From Phascolarctobacterium_A sp034086985 (GTDB lineage Bacteria; Bacillota; Negativicutes; Acidaminococcales; Acidaminococcaceae), in NCBI GenBank assembly GCA_034086985.1, contig JAXDZG010000015.1, forward strand, positions 1 through 48,271: DNA of 48,271 bases. Reading direction: 5' to 3'. Positions within the stretch are counted from its first letter, which is position 1, and the number at the start of each line of letters is the position of its first letter. The position numbers and the translations under genes were made by a program. The notes beneath the pieces were generated by a model. The model was given only the letters and a program-made list of their open reading frames with translations. It did not search any database and was not told where the DNA came from. Shown in pieces: positions 33,201 through 48,200 of the stretch.

Positions 33201-36200
33201 GTATTCAAAATTTAGACAATAATGCAACCGTAAAAATTGGCTCCAATGCTATAATTACCGCTGGTAATGAGAAGCTAGTGCAGCTGTCTGCAAACTCTGT
33301 GGAGCAAAGCTTCTTGATGGCGGGCAAATGGGCCTTTTTGCCGGATATTTATACCACAGATGCCGGTGCCTATGGCATTGGTGGTACGGTGGGCGTGCAG
33401 AATGCTTCAAGCAATAGCTTGGTTCAGGTTATGGATGGCGTGCAGATTAATGCTGGCGCCATCGATTTAGCAACTAAAAATGATGTGCTCAATATGAGCC
33501 TTGTGATGGGCGGTGCCCGCACTAGTGCTTTGGGCATTGCAGGCATGTTGTCCTATCAGGGCGGTGACGCTACTGCGCAGACTCTGGTGGATGACGATGC
33601 TAGCTTAACTGCGCTCCAAAAACAGGTGTTGCTGACCACTACCAATTCCGATGGGAGTACTTCCTCCGAAGAATATGAGGCCTTGAAGCTTACTGCTGAT
33701 AACGATACCATTATCATTGGTGTTGCAGGCGATTTATCCAGCTCTAGAGCTAGCGCTGTAGGTGTGAGCACCAGCGTTGTGGACTATAACGTAAAGTCCT
33801 TGGCTGTGATGGAAAATCAGCAAACTACGGATACTGAGGGTAGGGGCCTCATCAGGGCTAGCGATATCTTTGTAGATGCTCATACTGGCGGCGTTATCAA
33901 TAGTTTATCTGTAGCCGGTAGCCAAAATAATACTAGCAATACCAATAAGCAGTCCGGTGGCGCTAGCGCGTCTACTAGTGGCGGCAAAGGCGCTAATGGT
34001 GTAGAAAATATCCAAGCAAAGGCTAGTACTAATAATAACGATAACAATAATAATGCTAATACAACTGAAGAAACTAACAATACTATAGTACAGATCACAG
34101 CTGGTGAAGTCGGAAATAATGAGTCTGGTAATGAAAAGGCTACAGAAGGCAATAGTGGAAATAACGCTGGGAATAAAAAGCCGGAAAAGGCCCAGAAGAA
34201 CCCTGTTGTGGATCTTAAGGCAGCTGGCAGTGTATCTGTGAACTACATTGTGGACGAAACAAGAGCCGGTATAGACAATATCGATATCGAGATAATAAGG
34301 CCCACTAGTGGCAGTGATGTAACCACCAATTTACAAATTACTGCTGAGGATGATTCCTATATTGGCGCGTATAGCGGTGCTGGTGCCCTTACTAAGCAGG
34401 GTGTTGATTATCAAAATAACAGCAAATTTAGTAGCCTGATAAATGGCGCTGTTGCTTTTAACGAAATCAATAAAACTACTAGTGCTACTTTAAAGAACAG
34501 CACCATTAATAATGTTGATAATGTGCTGAACCAAAGCGAGAACAGTGGTGCTCAGGTAGCTCTAGGCTTGGCTTTGGGCGTGGATCTCGCTCAACGCATG
34601 GATAATTTTAGCGTCAATTTAGGAGCATCCGGTTCCTTTAATTTTGTGGATAGCACTGTGAAGTCCCTAATGGATAATGCTAGCATTACTGGCAGTAGCT
34701 GTGGTAGCCTTAACGTAAATAATACGGCTTACGACAAGGACGTTCAGGTGGCAGGCGGTGCTAGTGCAGAATACGCTGGTTCAGCTGCGCTAGGTGCTTC
34801 TGTAGCTGTTAATGAGGCAACGAATAATATTTTGGCACAGCTGCAAAATACTACTATTGGTAGTCAAGCTGTGTCTGCAGATAGCATCAATAACCTGGCT
34901 GTCAGCAATTTGGTTCAGGTTGGCGGAGCCATTTCTGTGGGTGTTACTACGGGGAGTGGCAGGACATATGCTGTGGGCGATGTGGCTGTAGCTACCAATG
35001 TACTGGAAAATCAGGTGCAGGCTGAGGCTAGTGGTGTGAATATTTACGCATCCGCTTTCGCTAACGAAGCTCGCGATGGCAAGCTTAAAGCCGATGAAAA
35101 GGCTAATAAATATGTGGCCGAGATTAATTCTGCTCCTAATACAGCTATTCAGGTAGATGTGGCTTATTATCAGGATGGGGCTGGCTTGAGCGTTGTACGC
35201 AACCTGAATGGGGAATATGTATACGAGGCTACGGGTGAAAAGGTGCCTGCGGGAACGACTGTGACTCAGGTTGAGGGTACAGGTACGGGAAAGTACTATG
35301 TGCTAGACGAAAATAATACGAAGCAATATATTGTGCTAAACGAGGAAGGGCAGTTTGTCTATGAGGGCACTACTACTATTGTGGACATAAATGCGCCTGT
35401 ATCTCAAAATATCATTGATCTCGATGTGGACGCTGCTTTGACCAATGCTAATGGCAGTTCGGGAGTAGATTTTGCTGTAAATAAGAATGCTGATGGCAGT
35501 GTTAATGAGGAGCAGCGCTATACTAGCCAAAATATTACCGTTAATGATAGTGGCAATGTAATTGTGGGCAGTGCTATTGGCGTGGCCGTGAAGACCGGTG
35601 GCAGCAGCTCTAGCGCAGGCGTAGCAGCGGCCACTAGTGTGAACTATGTGACCAATAGCTTCAATGCTAGCGTAACTGGTGGCACGCTTAACATGAGCGG
35701 CAGCGATGGTGTTAGTGTAAAAGCGGAAAGCAATACTGTGATGGTAGCAGTGGCTGCCGGTGCGGCTGCGACCGTGGGGAGTAGTGGACTTGTAACTGTG
35801 GACGTGGCCGGTAGCGGTGTGGCCAATACTATTAATAATGAAACTGTTGCCAAGGTAGAAAACAGCACTATCACTGCACCTAAATTGGCCGTGGACGCTA
35901 CTACTAACTCAACCTTAGTGGGTGTGGCAGGGCAGCTAAGCACCGCCATTACGGAAAACTATGGTGGTGTGGCAGGCTTAACCTGGGCTCAAAATGATTA
36001 TGATAATATTACCGGTGCCTACGTGCGTGGGATAACTTTACAAGGCTATAATAGCGCTAATACAGGCCTGTATGTGAATGCTTACAATAACAGTGATATG
36101 TACACAGTTAGCGCAGGCGTGGGCGTAGCTGTGGCGGATGGGGCCGCAGTGGGCGCTTATGCTGCCAATTATGGCACCAATAGTACGGAAGCCGTAGTAG

Positions 36201-39200
36201 GAAAATATACGGACGGTTCTACAGAGAAAAAGAATGCACTGAATAATGTTGCGAAAATTACAGTGCAGGCCAAGGATGATTCCGACCTTGCTACTGTAGC
36301 AGGCTCCTTGGGCGTTGCAGTGAGCAAAAATCCTGCCGGAACTGTGGGCGGGGCTGTGGCTAATACCCAAATCGGTAGCGGTGAAGCAAAGCAAAGGGTT
36401 TGGGCAGCGCTCAATGATGCGGAAATTAGTATGGTGGCTGGCGCTGATTTAAGCGTCCAAGCCCTGAATGATGCCAATGTGGCTAGCTTTGCCTTGGGTG
36501 GTGGCGTTGCTGTAAACCCAAGCTTGGTGGGCGTTTCTGTCGAGGGCAGTGTTTCCATTGTGGATGTGCATACCGATAGCCTGGCCAGCATGAATAATAC
36601 TAATGTGTTCGGCTCTAATAACGAGGTGGAGCTGTTAGCTCAAAGTGATGGGGATATTGTGTCCAGCGCGGATGCGGTGGATGTGGCCTTTGGCGGCGTT
36701 TCAGGCGTAGCCAGTGGCGCTGCGGTGAGCGTGCTTAATAGTGACGCCGATACTAAGGCTGAGGTCAAGAACACAGCTGGTAATAGTACCTGGAATGTTA
36801 AGAATGCCCTTGTACAAAGTCAAGCACACAATGATATTTTCAATTTGGCTATGGGCATAGGCGTTGGCACCAGTGAGACTATAGGCGTTGGGGTTGAAGG
36901 CAACGTAGCCGTCAACAATATTAGCAATGATGCCACAGTGGATGTTGAAGGCATGAGCATTACTGCTAGCGAAAGCTTGGGCATTTTGGCTCAAAGCCAG
37001 GAGCATTTGCAAAATTATGGTGGCGCTGTGAGTGTTGGCGCAGCTGGCACAGCTGGTGTTGGTGTGGGCGCAACAGTAGTGGTAAACACTATTAGTGGCT
37101 CTACCTTGGCAGATGTAAACAATAGCAATCTGGCTGCTGCAGGCGGTGGCAATGGCATCACGGTCAAGGATTATACTGTGGCCGAGGACGGCTCTGTTTC
37201 TACTACAGAAAAGCAAGTAAAGGGCATTGTTGTTAATGCTGATAGCAAGCATGAGCTTGATAATGTGACTGTGTCCAGCTCCATTGGTGGTGCTGGCGTA
37301 GCAGCCGTGGGCGTAGGTGTGACTGCTGATGTGAATGAAATCAGTGGCGAGACCAAGGCTGCTATTAGTAATTCCGATATTAATAAGGGGCAAAACAGCG
37401 TGGGTGATGTCCATGTTTTGGCCCATGATGCTGCCGATATTAGTGCGGATGTAGTGAATATTGATATTGGTGGCTCCGGTGTTGCTTCTGTTGCTGCCTT
37501 GGGCACTGCTGGTACTAATATAATCAGCAGGGATACTAGCGCTGTCATTGATGGCGATACCAGTACTTCTGGTGCCAACCAAAAAGTGCTCAATGCTAAC
37601 AGCGCAAAGGTTTATGCTTTGGGCGAACGCAAGCTGCGTGAAAGCGTTACGGGCGTGGGCATTGCTGCTTCTGCAGAAGGCGCAGCAACGGCTGCTGCCA
37701 ATGTATCCGTTATTGAGCTTAGCGATGACACCTTGGCTAAAGTGCAGGATGTGGCTGGCTCTGTGCATAGCTTGCAGGTGGATGCTGAGCGCGTTGCTAA
37801 TGTGCATAGCTACAACAATGTCATTACTTTGACTGGCGCTATTGGCACCATTAACGCTGGCTGCGGCGTGACCGTATTCGATGATAAGAGTGGCACCCAG
37901 GCTCAGCTCATTAATGGGGACTTTACTCGCAGAGGTAATAAGGACTCTTCCAGCAAAATTACGGTTTTGGCAAATAATAAAACTAAAGTGGAGACGGAGC
38001 TCTCCGTGCCTCAGTTAGGCATTTCTCTTGGTGGTGTAGTAGGTGTAGCCGTAGAAGTTGTGAATATGGAGTCTGGCGTAGGCGTCACTGTGGACGATGT
38101 AAGCTTAGGTGATGCTAATAATGCTTACACTAGCTTTAATGCTCTTGCTAATAATAAACTTACCAATAAATTCACTAATGCCAATACCAGCGCTAGCTCC
38201 TTGGGCGGAGCTATGGTGGGCGTGGGCGATGTGAATATTAATAGCCAGACCTTTACTAGCCTTGACAATGTGACTGCCTATGCAGACACCATTACTGTGG
38301 GAGCTTATGAAGACCGCAGTGCTCATTCAACCTTAGTTGCTGCCAATGTAGCGGGTAGTGTAACCATAGGCGTGAATTTGATGTACATCAATATTGGTGA
38401 CGAGCTGGAGAATAGCTATACATATTATCGTGGCGATGATGCGAAGACTGGTGTCGGGCAAACTGGCACTGATTCCACAGCATCTGTGCAGGCCATGGTA
38501 AACAGTGGCTTAACAAGTAATAAAGCCGTGCTTACCTCCTTAGAGGAAAATTCTGGTGCTGAGCTTACCTATACTGGCACGGAACAAATGAATACCGGCG
38601 CGTCCGCACAAGAAAAGGTTGGCCTAGCCACATCTGTAACCGGCAATAGTAAGCTGCAAGCTACCAATGCTTTGGCCATTGATGCAGCTGCTACCAATGA
38701 TGTTTATAGCACGCTGGAGCAGGTGCAGGTCTCCATAGGTGAAGTTGCTGTTGCTTCCAATAGGGTTAGCGTGGTTGAGCATCAAAGCTTGCTTGTAGAA
38801 AATGCTGCTTTGTCGGGCAATACTGTTGCTATAAATTCTGAGAATGCTAGCTCCTTGGGAGGATCCATTGGCACCGTGCCCATTAGCGTCATAAGCTACA
38901 CTGATACGACTGGTTATATCAAGCATAGCGGTAACAATACAGTAACTGTGCTTGGAAGCCAGTTAGAGGCAAATAAATCGATGACTGAGGGTAGCACAGA
39001 GATACCTTTAGGTATCAGTGCGTCCAATAGCACCACCATCGATAATTTGGGGCATAACGTTACCGTTACTGGTGCCGGTGGCGGGCGTATGATCCTAGAG
39101 GGTGAGGATGCATCTACTGCTGCGGTTAACTTGGGAAATACGACGACTAATAGTAGCTTGAAGGCTGCTAAGATTGTCGTGCAAGCACAAAATAATCCTC

Positions 39201-42200
39201 ATGTAAAGAATGAGGCTACTATTGTCGATACCGGAGTTTTAGTGGGCAGCGGCAATATTATCACCTCTAAAGTAAGCGGTGGCGCAAACCTCACCATCAC
39301 CGACAAGAATGCCTTTAATGCTAGCGAGGTTGATTTGCTGGCTCTTAGTGGCAGTTCTACTGAAGATAATAAATATACCACTGAGGCAACTGCTCATAAT
39401 GTTAGCGTTACTATGGGCGATATTACGGTCAACAAGGTGCGCACATATAATGAAATGGAAACCGGTATTACCCTGGGCGCTGCCAAATTCCTGAATGGTT
39501 CGGCATTTAGTGATGTATCCTTGAGAGCAAGGAATTTGACCGATTCCTATGCCTATATTCATACTACTAATGTTGCCTCTGGTGCTGGCAGTGGCAATAA
39601 CTTTGCGTATACCAATGCTAATGACCAAGTGCATATTTCTGTTGATGGTGGCACCGAGGGTATTGTAGCCAATAATTTGTCCATTCTTGCAGAAAACACT
39701 GCTGATGTTACAGCTAGGGCAGTTGGTACGGAGGCTGGTACTGTAATCATTTCTCCCTATACAGCTAGAGTTGGACACAGCTCCAATTCTGAAACGGATG
39801 TAACTCTAAATGGTAATCTGGAAGCTAAGGGTGCCTTGACAGTCAATGCTCAGAGAAATGATACAGTTAATTTGAAGGCTGATGCCCTGACCGTAACCTT
39901 GGATGGTGGCGGTGATGCTCATGTGGACAGCTCCATTACGAGTAGCACCGGAATCAATGTTAACGGGGATAATGAGAAGGCAGTTCTAAAGAGTGGCAAC
40001 GATATGCTGCTCCAAGCCAATAATAGCATCACTATGAACCGGGATGAGGACTTTTTCGACATGCTTTGGGGACAGGGCTATGGTGCGACAGCGATTGACA
40101 CTGCCGGCATTAATAATACCGTTGTTTCCACGGCGAAGGTGCTTCTTAAAAATGCCGATTTAGTAAGTACCAATGGAGGCATTAGTCTGTCCGGTTATAC
40201 CAATGAAGATTTGCTGGTTAATGGGTATGTTTTCTCTGTTGGCTTGGTCGGTGGCAGTATAACCAATGTTAATAATACGATTACTAATACAGAGGCTGTG
40301 GAGCTAGAAAATAGCAGCATCAAGACTAAGAGTCCTGGCAAGGCTATCACTTTATCCGCTGCGGATGACCTGAAGCTCTTTACCTATGCTCTGACTGAAA
40401 CTCCGGCTGGTGCTATTGGAGGCTCTAATGCTGATTTAACTGATAGAATTACTCGCACTAATACTATTGCTCTAAAAAATAGTGGTAATAGTCTCTATAG
40501 CACCCAAGACGTAAACCTTTACGCTGGTAAAAAGCTGGATGGCAGTGTGGCTACCTTTGATTTAGATGCGGAGGCGAAAAATTACAACGGCAATATTATT
40601 CCCGTTGTGCTGATGCCTACTGTGGAAAATATCGTAAATCAAAACAATTCTGTGACCATTGCTGCTAATAGTAGCAGCAATAGCGTGCGCCATACCAACA
40701 TTTATGCGGATGCTGGGCAAGAGCTGACTCGTGTTCTGGCAGCTCGTGACACAGGCTACGGTGGCACGTCCAATGGCGGCTATGTGACCGAGGCCAGTGG
40801 CGACGAAAAATATGAAAAAATCAGCAATAATAAAGTGGATATCAATGGCTCTGTGACTGCAGGCTCTGGCAATGTGATTTATATTAAAATCGGCGAATCT
40901 GGGGATATTGCGGTTTTTGATGCTGATGATAGGGATGCTTTGACCGGCGTAACTGCTTTGGATGAGGCTGGGCTGAGAGATAAGATTACTATTGAGGCTG
41001 ATCCGATAACTGGCATCACCGAAGATACTATTACTCTGGGTAGGGCGAACTATACCCTTTTCTTACTCAACCGTTACAACGAAGTAATGAAGCTGATGGA
41101 TGAGTATGCTAAGGATGGCAGCACTTTGGACAGCGATAGCTCTAATGCAGCGGCCAATGCTGCTTATTTGGGCTATAAGGCTGAGGCAGAACGGTTAAGA
41201 GAAGAAATGCTTGCTAATGGCGGTATCTATTTGGATAGCGACGGGAAATATCATCTTGTGAATGCTCAATATGTGGACTATGTAGAAATTCCTAGCTTAA
41301 CTGCTTCCGGTGGCAATATTAATATCCAAGCTGATACTCTTACAAGTAGCTCTAAGAGTGGTAGCATGTTGGCTAATGGTAGTGCCGATATTGATATTAT
41401 TAATAATACCAACCTGCTCTTGAAGTTGAACGAAATAACCGTTGAATCTGATGGTGGCAAGCTGGTTTATAATGGTCAGGTTTTGAAGCCCAACGAGTAT
41501 ACTACCGAGGCTTTGAACGAACAGATTAAAAAGCTTAACGAGACAGGTACCTCTGCAAACTTTGCTAGCATAGAAGCCAAGGCCGGAGATGGTAGTGATA
41601 TTAATATCGAGGGTAATTATTCAGGTCTGCCCTTGAATTATACCTATCAGAATACCAAAACTACTGCTACAGGTACTGTGACAGAGACTGTTACGGGGCA
41701 TTACACGCCCATGGCAGATATTTGGGTGCAGAAAAATATCAATAATCTAGCTGGCTCTGTTTCGATTACCAGCGATCACAATAACATTCGTATTGCTGGT
41801 AGTACTGCGGCCGATGCTGTGGCTATTTCTGGCAAAACGGTAGCTCTATCCGCAGGCGGTAGCATTACCCAAAGCTACACTGATGGCATTGTTAGCGTGG
41901 GTGGCAGTGTTGAAAGTATCTATGGTTCTGAGTTTAGTAATATGCAGAAAAATGGTTGGGGCCAAACTAATATCGACATCAAAGAGACTGGGCCTCAACA
42001 TGGAGAAATGGCTACAGGCAGCTATATTGCGGGTGGCTCCATTTATATCAATGCCTCCGATATTAATGTGAATGGTGTTATCCAAAGTGGCTATGGCGAC
42101 TATTATTTGGATATGACGTACGTTACCAATGGCGAGGGAAAAGCTGTAGATGCGAAAATTGCGGAAATCAATAAGGGCTATACTCAGGGAACGGTTATTT

Positions 42201-45200
42201 CTGATGAGGCAGTTAAGGGGAATGACGCTTATAAGGTAGTGGATGGCGGAGCATACTGGGATAGGTATGATGGTTGCTACGAATATAAGTTGAATGCATA
42301 TTATAATCCCTATACCAATAAGATTATTGTAGAGGATGTGAATGCTAGTGGTGGTAAGATTTATCTCACAGGTCGCATTGTAAGTACAGGAGCAGGCAAA
42401 ATCATATGCCTTGATGGTACAAGCAATATCGATATCCAAAATGCTACTAGCCATGTTTTGCAAGTAGGCAATCTGCTGACACATGATGTGGAAGGTGTTA
42501 TCAGTATTACTGATACTGCTGGCTATACAGTGAAGAAGAATGGGGTTGACACCCCCGTTACTGTAGTATCCACAATTAAAAAGAATTCTACGGATGTAAA
42601 ATATCTTACTGCAAATGGTGAGTACATTACTCCTGATAGTGGAACTGCAGTAGTACCAGTTTCTAATGGTCGTTTGGCTGAGTATGACTATGCCTATAAT
42701 CCCAAGAGTGGCTTACGCTATACTTGGACTGAGGGCGAGCAGTCTACTGAATATAGGCGCTATAAAAAAGACGTTATGTACGGTGGTTGGGGCCTGTGGA
42801 GTCGCAGCGAGGAGCAGCAGCTTTTGGCCTCTTGGTCCGTTGAAGAGAACTTCCTGAATAGTGGCAGCTATAGTGGTGAGACAAGGCTTCCCAATATCGA
42901 TAGCGCTGTTATTGAGGATAAGGGCGATACATCTAAGACTCATATGGATTATTCTAGTGAGTCACTTGATAATTTTGCCTACACTGTGGAAAGTGATGAG
43001 GTATATCATAGCGGCGCCTTTGGTTGTCATGAGCATCATGTAATTACTTGGACGGAGTCTAGGGGTACGCTGAAAACATATCATGCTAGCGTTAAGGCAG
43101 ACCAGACCATAGATATCAAATTTATTGGCTATGATGCAAGCCTTACTGCTACTTCTGATAGCGATACTGCTAAGGTTGCTCAAATCAATATTGATTCTAG
43201 TTATGGCGTGGATATTGATGGTAGCATTGGCAATACCCAGGTGTATAAGAATGATTCTACCGGAGCGGTGACTGAAAGAGGCATCATCAAGATTAACTCT
43301 ATGTTTGGCGCCATTGAGCAAAATAGCGGTAGCTTATATGGAGCGGGTATAGAGTTACTTGCTGCCCAGGGTATTAAGGATATTAACATTGTTGCTGGAG
43401 ATAATGTTGCTTTAACACTACTCAACATTGGTGCTCATAATGTGTTTGATGCAAGTATTACGCTGGATAATGCAGTTGGAGCCAAGGGCAATTTGGCTTT
43501 GGTAACTGCAGATAGCGGTAGTACAGGCGGTAATACATGGAAAACATTGACTATAACCAATAATGGTACGCAGGGCGATATCTGGAAGACCAGTGATAAT
43601 GCTGTGGCTGCTGGAAGGATTAATCTTACAACTGTTAATGGTAGTATTTATGGCTCAGGGGGAATTGATACTGGCTTTGCAGTTAATGTGGGACAAACTC
43701 CTGCTGACGGCGATAGCCTCAGTGCGTCCTTAAATGCGAGCGCTTATGGCAATATTAATATTAAGCAGTCCGATGGTGATTTGCGCCTTGGCAGAGTATA
43801 TTCTAAGACTGGTAATGTGACTCTGGAGGCTACCAATGGCAGCATTATCGATGCGTTGCCAAATGATACCAGCAATAAGGGTACGGCGGAGGAGCGCATT
43901 GCTCGCTGGAAGAGCTTGGGCATGATTGGTGGCGAGGGAAGCAATGAAACCCTGCTTGCTATCAAAAATAGATTAATCCAAGCTGCAAATGCTAAGAATA
44001 ATGGCAGCGACATTTTGTCTGCTTACGAGCAATATGATGTCAATGCACTGCTTTATACTGTTTCCGAAAGCATTGTGAACCCTGATGGTAGCAATCTGAC
44101 CAAGACCTCTAGCAAGGATCCCAATGTTATTGGTCACAATATTACCTTGGTTGCGGGCAAGAGCGTGGGTTATGACAGCGGTACAGCTCAAGATATTACT
44201 CTCACCGGTATTTTGAAGAAGGATACCAATGGTAATTATGTAAACGTTAATGCTGTAACGCAGCTGCAGACCTTGGCTAATGCAGATATAACCAATGTTA
44301 GCGTTAAAACTGATGCTAGAGGAAATGCTGTTGCGTCTGTGCAGGACAAGCAGGCTGTGGGCGTGCAGCAGATTACTAGCCTTGCAAATCCTGAAAACGG
44401 TAAGCTAACTGTGTCTGCTGGTGGCAAAGATGATAAGGGCTATATTTTGCTGGCGGGTCGTGAGGAGGTTGGCAACGATAGCTTTATCGGTATTGATAAC
44501 AAGGGCCAATTTAATAACCTTTATGTGAATACCATTAGCTCTACTAAGGGCGAGGTTAATTTGACCAGCTTGGGCGGAATCTATAATAATGCTGTTAGTG
44601 GTGCGGTGAATATTGCGGGTAAGAGTCTGTATATCACTGCAGTGGATGCTCTTGGTACGGCGAGCAAGATGCTCACTACAGATATTTTTGGTACGAATAA
44701 AACTACTGATGGCTTGAGTGCTGTAGCTGGTGGCAATATTTATCTGAATCAAACTAGTGATAATAATTTAATTCTGCGCAATGTTTCTTCTAGCAAGACT
44801 ACGTTCAGTACTTCTACCGAAGGTGGTTCTGCTGGCGAGAGCAGCAATAAGAAGGAAATTTATCTAGGCGCTAATAAGAGTATCCTTATGGGAACCAATG
44901 GTACCAGCGAGGATTATTACCTGCGGGCTGATGGGCTTGAGCTGACTATTGAAGCTCGTGGAGGCAGCATTGGTGAGGCTATAAGCAGCAACATTGGGGT
45001 TATCTACACTGATAACGATGGCGTGCGCATTAAGAATGTGGACGCAGCTGACACCGCAAGCAAGGTTGTGCTTAAGGCGAAGGATAATGTTTATGTTAAG
45101 GGCTTGACTAGCTCTAGCATGGGCGTAGCAGCTCAAGGCCAGTTAAATCTTGAGGTTGCACCTGTTACTGCCGGCGTTACTCCGGCTAATGTAGGCATTG

Positions 45201-48200
45201 TAGTGGATGGCAATTTGCATTTGCTAGATGCTTTGAATAGTAGCAGCTCCGCAAGTGTTTACACTACTACTGACTTAACTTTAGATAATAATAGCAAAAC
45301 TATTAGCTCTAGCGCTGTTTATTTAGGTAGCTTGGGCAATGTTGTTGTGGATGGTACCAATGCTATCAATGGCACTGATAGCGTCAACATTCATGCAGGA
45401 CAAAATGTTAAACTGCAGTCGGGTACACTGAGCAGTGCTGCTATCAATTTGCATTCCTATAATGGGACGATTGAAGAAGCTAGTAGCTTTGTGCTGAATG
45501 CTCCTGTGGTAAATGCCAATGCGGCAGGCACTATCCTTTTGGATAGCAAGATAAATCAGCTGCAGCAGGTGAATGTGGCCAATACCAGTGGTAGCATTAC
45601 TGTGGGCAGTGGCAATACTACAAGTGCTGACTTGCATATAGCTATTACTACGCCTGATGCGGTTGTGGGTGGCGATTTGACCGTGCATAACTACGACGCT
45701 GGCAACGATAATAATATTGTTTTAGCTGATAAGCTGCAGGCAACAGGCACTATTAGCATCATCAACGAGGAAGCTAATGTGACTGTGGGCGCTGATGGTG
45801 ATATTAGTGCAAAGAATATTAGCTTGCAGGCTAATAACAATGATATTGTGATGAGCGGTGGCAAGCTCACTGCTGCGGAAAAGGTGCAGCTGGAGGGCGT
45901 GAATGTTACTATTAGCGGTGGCGCTGTTAAAGCTGCAGAAGCTAAGCTAACTGCTGTTGCAGGAGTAAACATGAGCGGCGGTAGCATTTCGGCAGATACA
46001 GCTACTTTGGTTGCTGGCACAAATATTTCCATGACTGGCGGTAGCATTTCGGCAGATAGCGCTAGCTTCACTACTGGTACTAATATTGCCTTCAGCGATG
46101 GTTCTATAACTGCCGATACTACTGTGTTAACTGCAACTGGTGGTGCGATTACTGAAAGTGATGGCTTTAAGCTGGATACTGCTTTGGTAAAAGCTAAGGC
46201 TGCAGGAGCTATTAGTTTGGCAAGCCAAATCAATCAATTGGCCAATGTGCTTGTAGCTAATAATAGCGGCGATGTAATTATTTACAATGGTAACATCACC
46301 AATAAGAATCTTAATATAGCTATTTTGAATGAAGGCACTGAAGGAGCCAAGGTAAATGGCAGCCTAAGTGTACACAACTATAACAATAATAATGGCTTGG
46401 CCAATAAGATCGTGCTGAATAAGCAGCTGAATGCTACCGGCGATATCAGCTTGATTAATGATGAGGCAGATATTACGGTGAGTGAGGGCGCAGCACTTTC
46501 TGCTCAAAATATCACGTTGCAAGCAGATAATAATGCAGTTGTTGTGGATGGCGGTTCTCTTACTGCAACTTCTGAAAACTCTGAGGCTGGAGTTGTAACT
46601 TTAGATGGCAATAGCGTACATTTGAAAAGTGGTACAATTACTGCTAAGACCACTAATTTGACATCAGACACGACAATTAATGAGAATGAAGATTTTGTAC
46701 TGGTAACCCCAGTATTGAATACTTCTGCGAATGGTATTACTGATCTTAAGAGTACTGCTAACCAGCTAGAGCAAGTGAATATTGAGCATGCTGGTGGCTC
46801 TGTTACTATCTCTAGCACCAATAGGAATAGTGCGCATGACTTAGCGATAAATACTGCTGAAGCAATCCAGGGTAATTTACATGTAATCAATAATGCAGAT
46901 AGCTCTAGCAACAAGAATGAAATTGTGGTAGCAAGTTCACTGCAAGCAAGTGGCACTATTACATTGACAAACCAAGAGGCTGCTATCAATGTTGCTAATA
47001 CTGGTTCTATCAATGCAAAAGATGTGGTGTTGACTGCTGTTGGAATAACTGTCGATGGTAATATTGCAGCTACTAATGATGTAAGCCTAAACTCTGATGC
47101 AAGCATGTCCATCAATGGCAGTGCAACTGCGACTAATGCAACTACCTTGAATGCGGCTGCCATTACTGTCAATGGTACTGTGAACACTACCAATGGCATG
47201 ACTACTTTGACAGCTGCTAGTGATAATTTGACCTTACAAGGCAGTGGTGATGTAAGTGGTCAGACTGTTAGTGTAAGCAATGTTCAGGACTTCAACCATA
47301 ATGGGAGCACTATCTCTGGTGGGAGCGCTGTTATTAATGCAGCTAGCAATGTAAATCTCCAAGGTGGTAGTATTCAAGCTACTGATACAAGCTTGACTGC
47401 TGGCACTGATATAGGCTTAGTAAGTGGCTCTATTATTTCGGATACAGCAGAGTTAACTGCTACTAGTGGAAAAATTACTGAGAATAATGGATACGTAGTA
47501 AATGCAGGTGTTCTGAATGTAGCAGCTGGTCAGGGCATTGCAATGTCTAGTGAAGCTAACAAGCTGAAGAATGTTGTAATCGATAATGCTGGCGATAGCG
47601 TAACTATCGTTAGTAGCAATGACGTAGCTGGCGATTTAAACGTAAGCACTGCTGAGAGTAAAATTGTCAATGGCAACATAAATGTTACCAATGTTGCTGC
47701 AGGCTCTGCTCTGAACGAGATAGTAGTCGATAAAGCTTTGCAGGCAAGTGGCAATATTACTCTTGTTAATAATGAGAGTGATATCAATGTTAACGCAAAT
47801 GCTTTAGTAGCTGCTGCTAATATCATATTGCAAGCAGATGGCAATGCTGTTAACTTTAACGGTGGTTCATCAACTACGACAGCAACTAATGGCAAGCTTG
47901 AAGCTAGTGGCAGCAATATCAGAATTACTGGTAGCGAAATTGATGCTGCTATTGTAGAGACGACTGCAACAAATGATCTAGTAATGAGCGGTGGCTCTAT
48001 CACTGCAATTGATGTTACTATAACGGCTGGCCAAGATATCACGCAAATAGGTGGTGTTATCTCCGCAACTGATGCTACTATGACGGCTAGCCAAGATATC
48101 ACGCAAATAGGTGGTGTTATCACTGCAACAAATGCTAACTTGAAAGCTACTCAAAATATCACTCAAACCGCAGGCAGCATTGTAGCAGCTAATACTACGG

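Noticed and set aside
36701..37807. Minus-strand frame of 368 codons and many shorter ones across 30350-48166
   Set aside because: These are antisense shadows of the repetitive adhesin; they lack ribosome sites and show only low-complexity Ser/Ile/Asn or Ala/Leu/Pro text.
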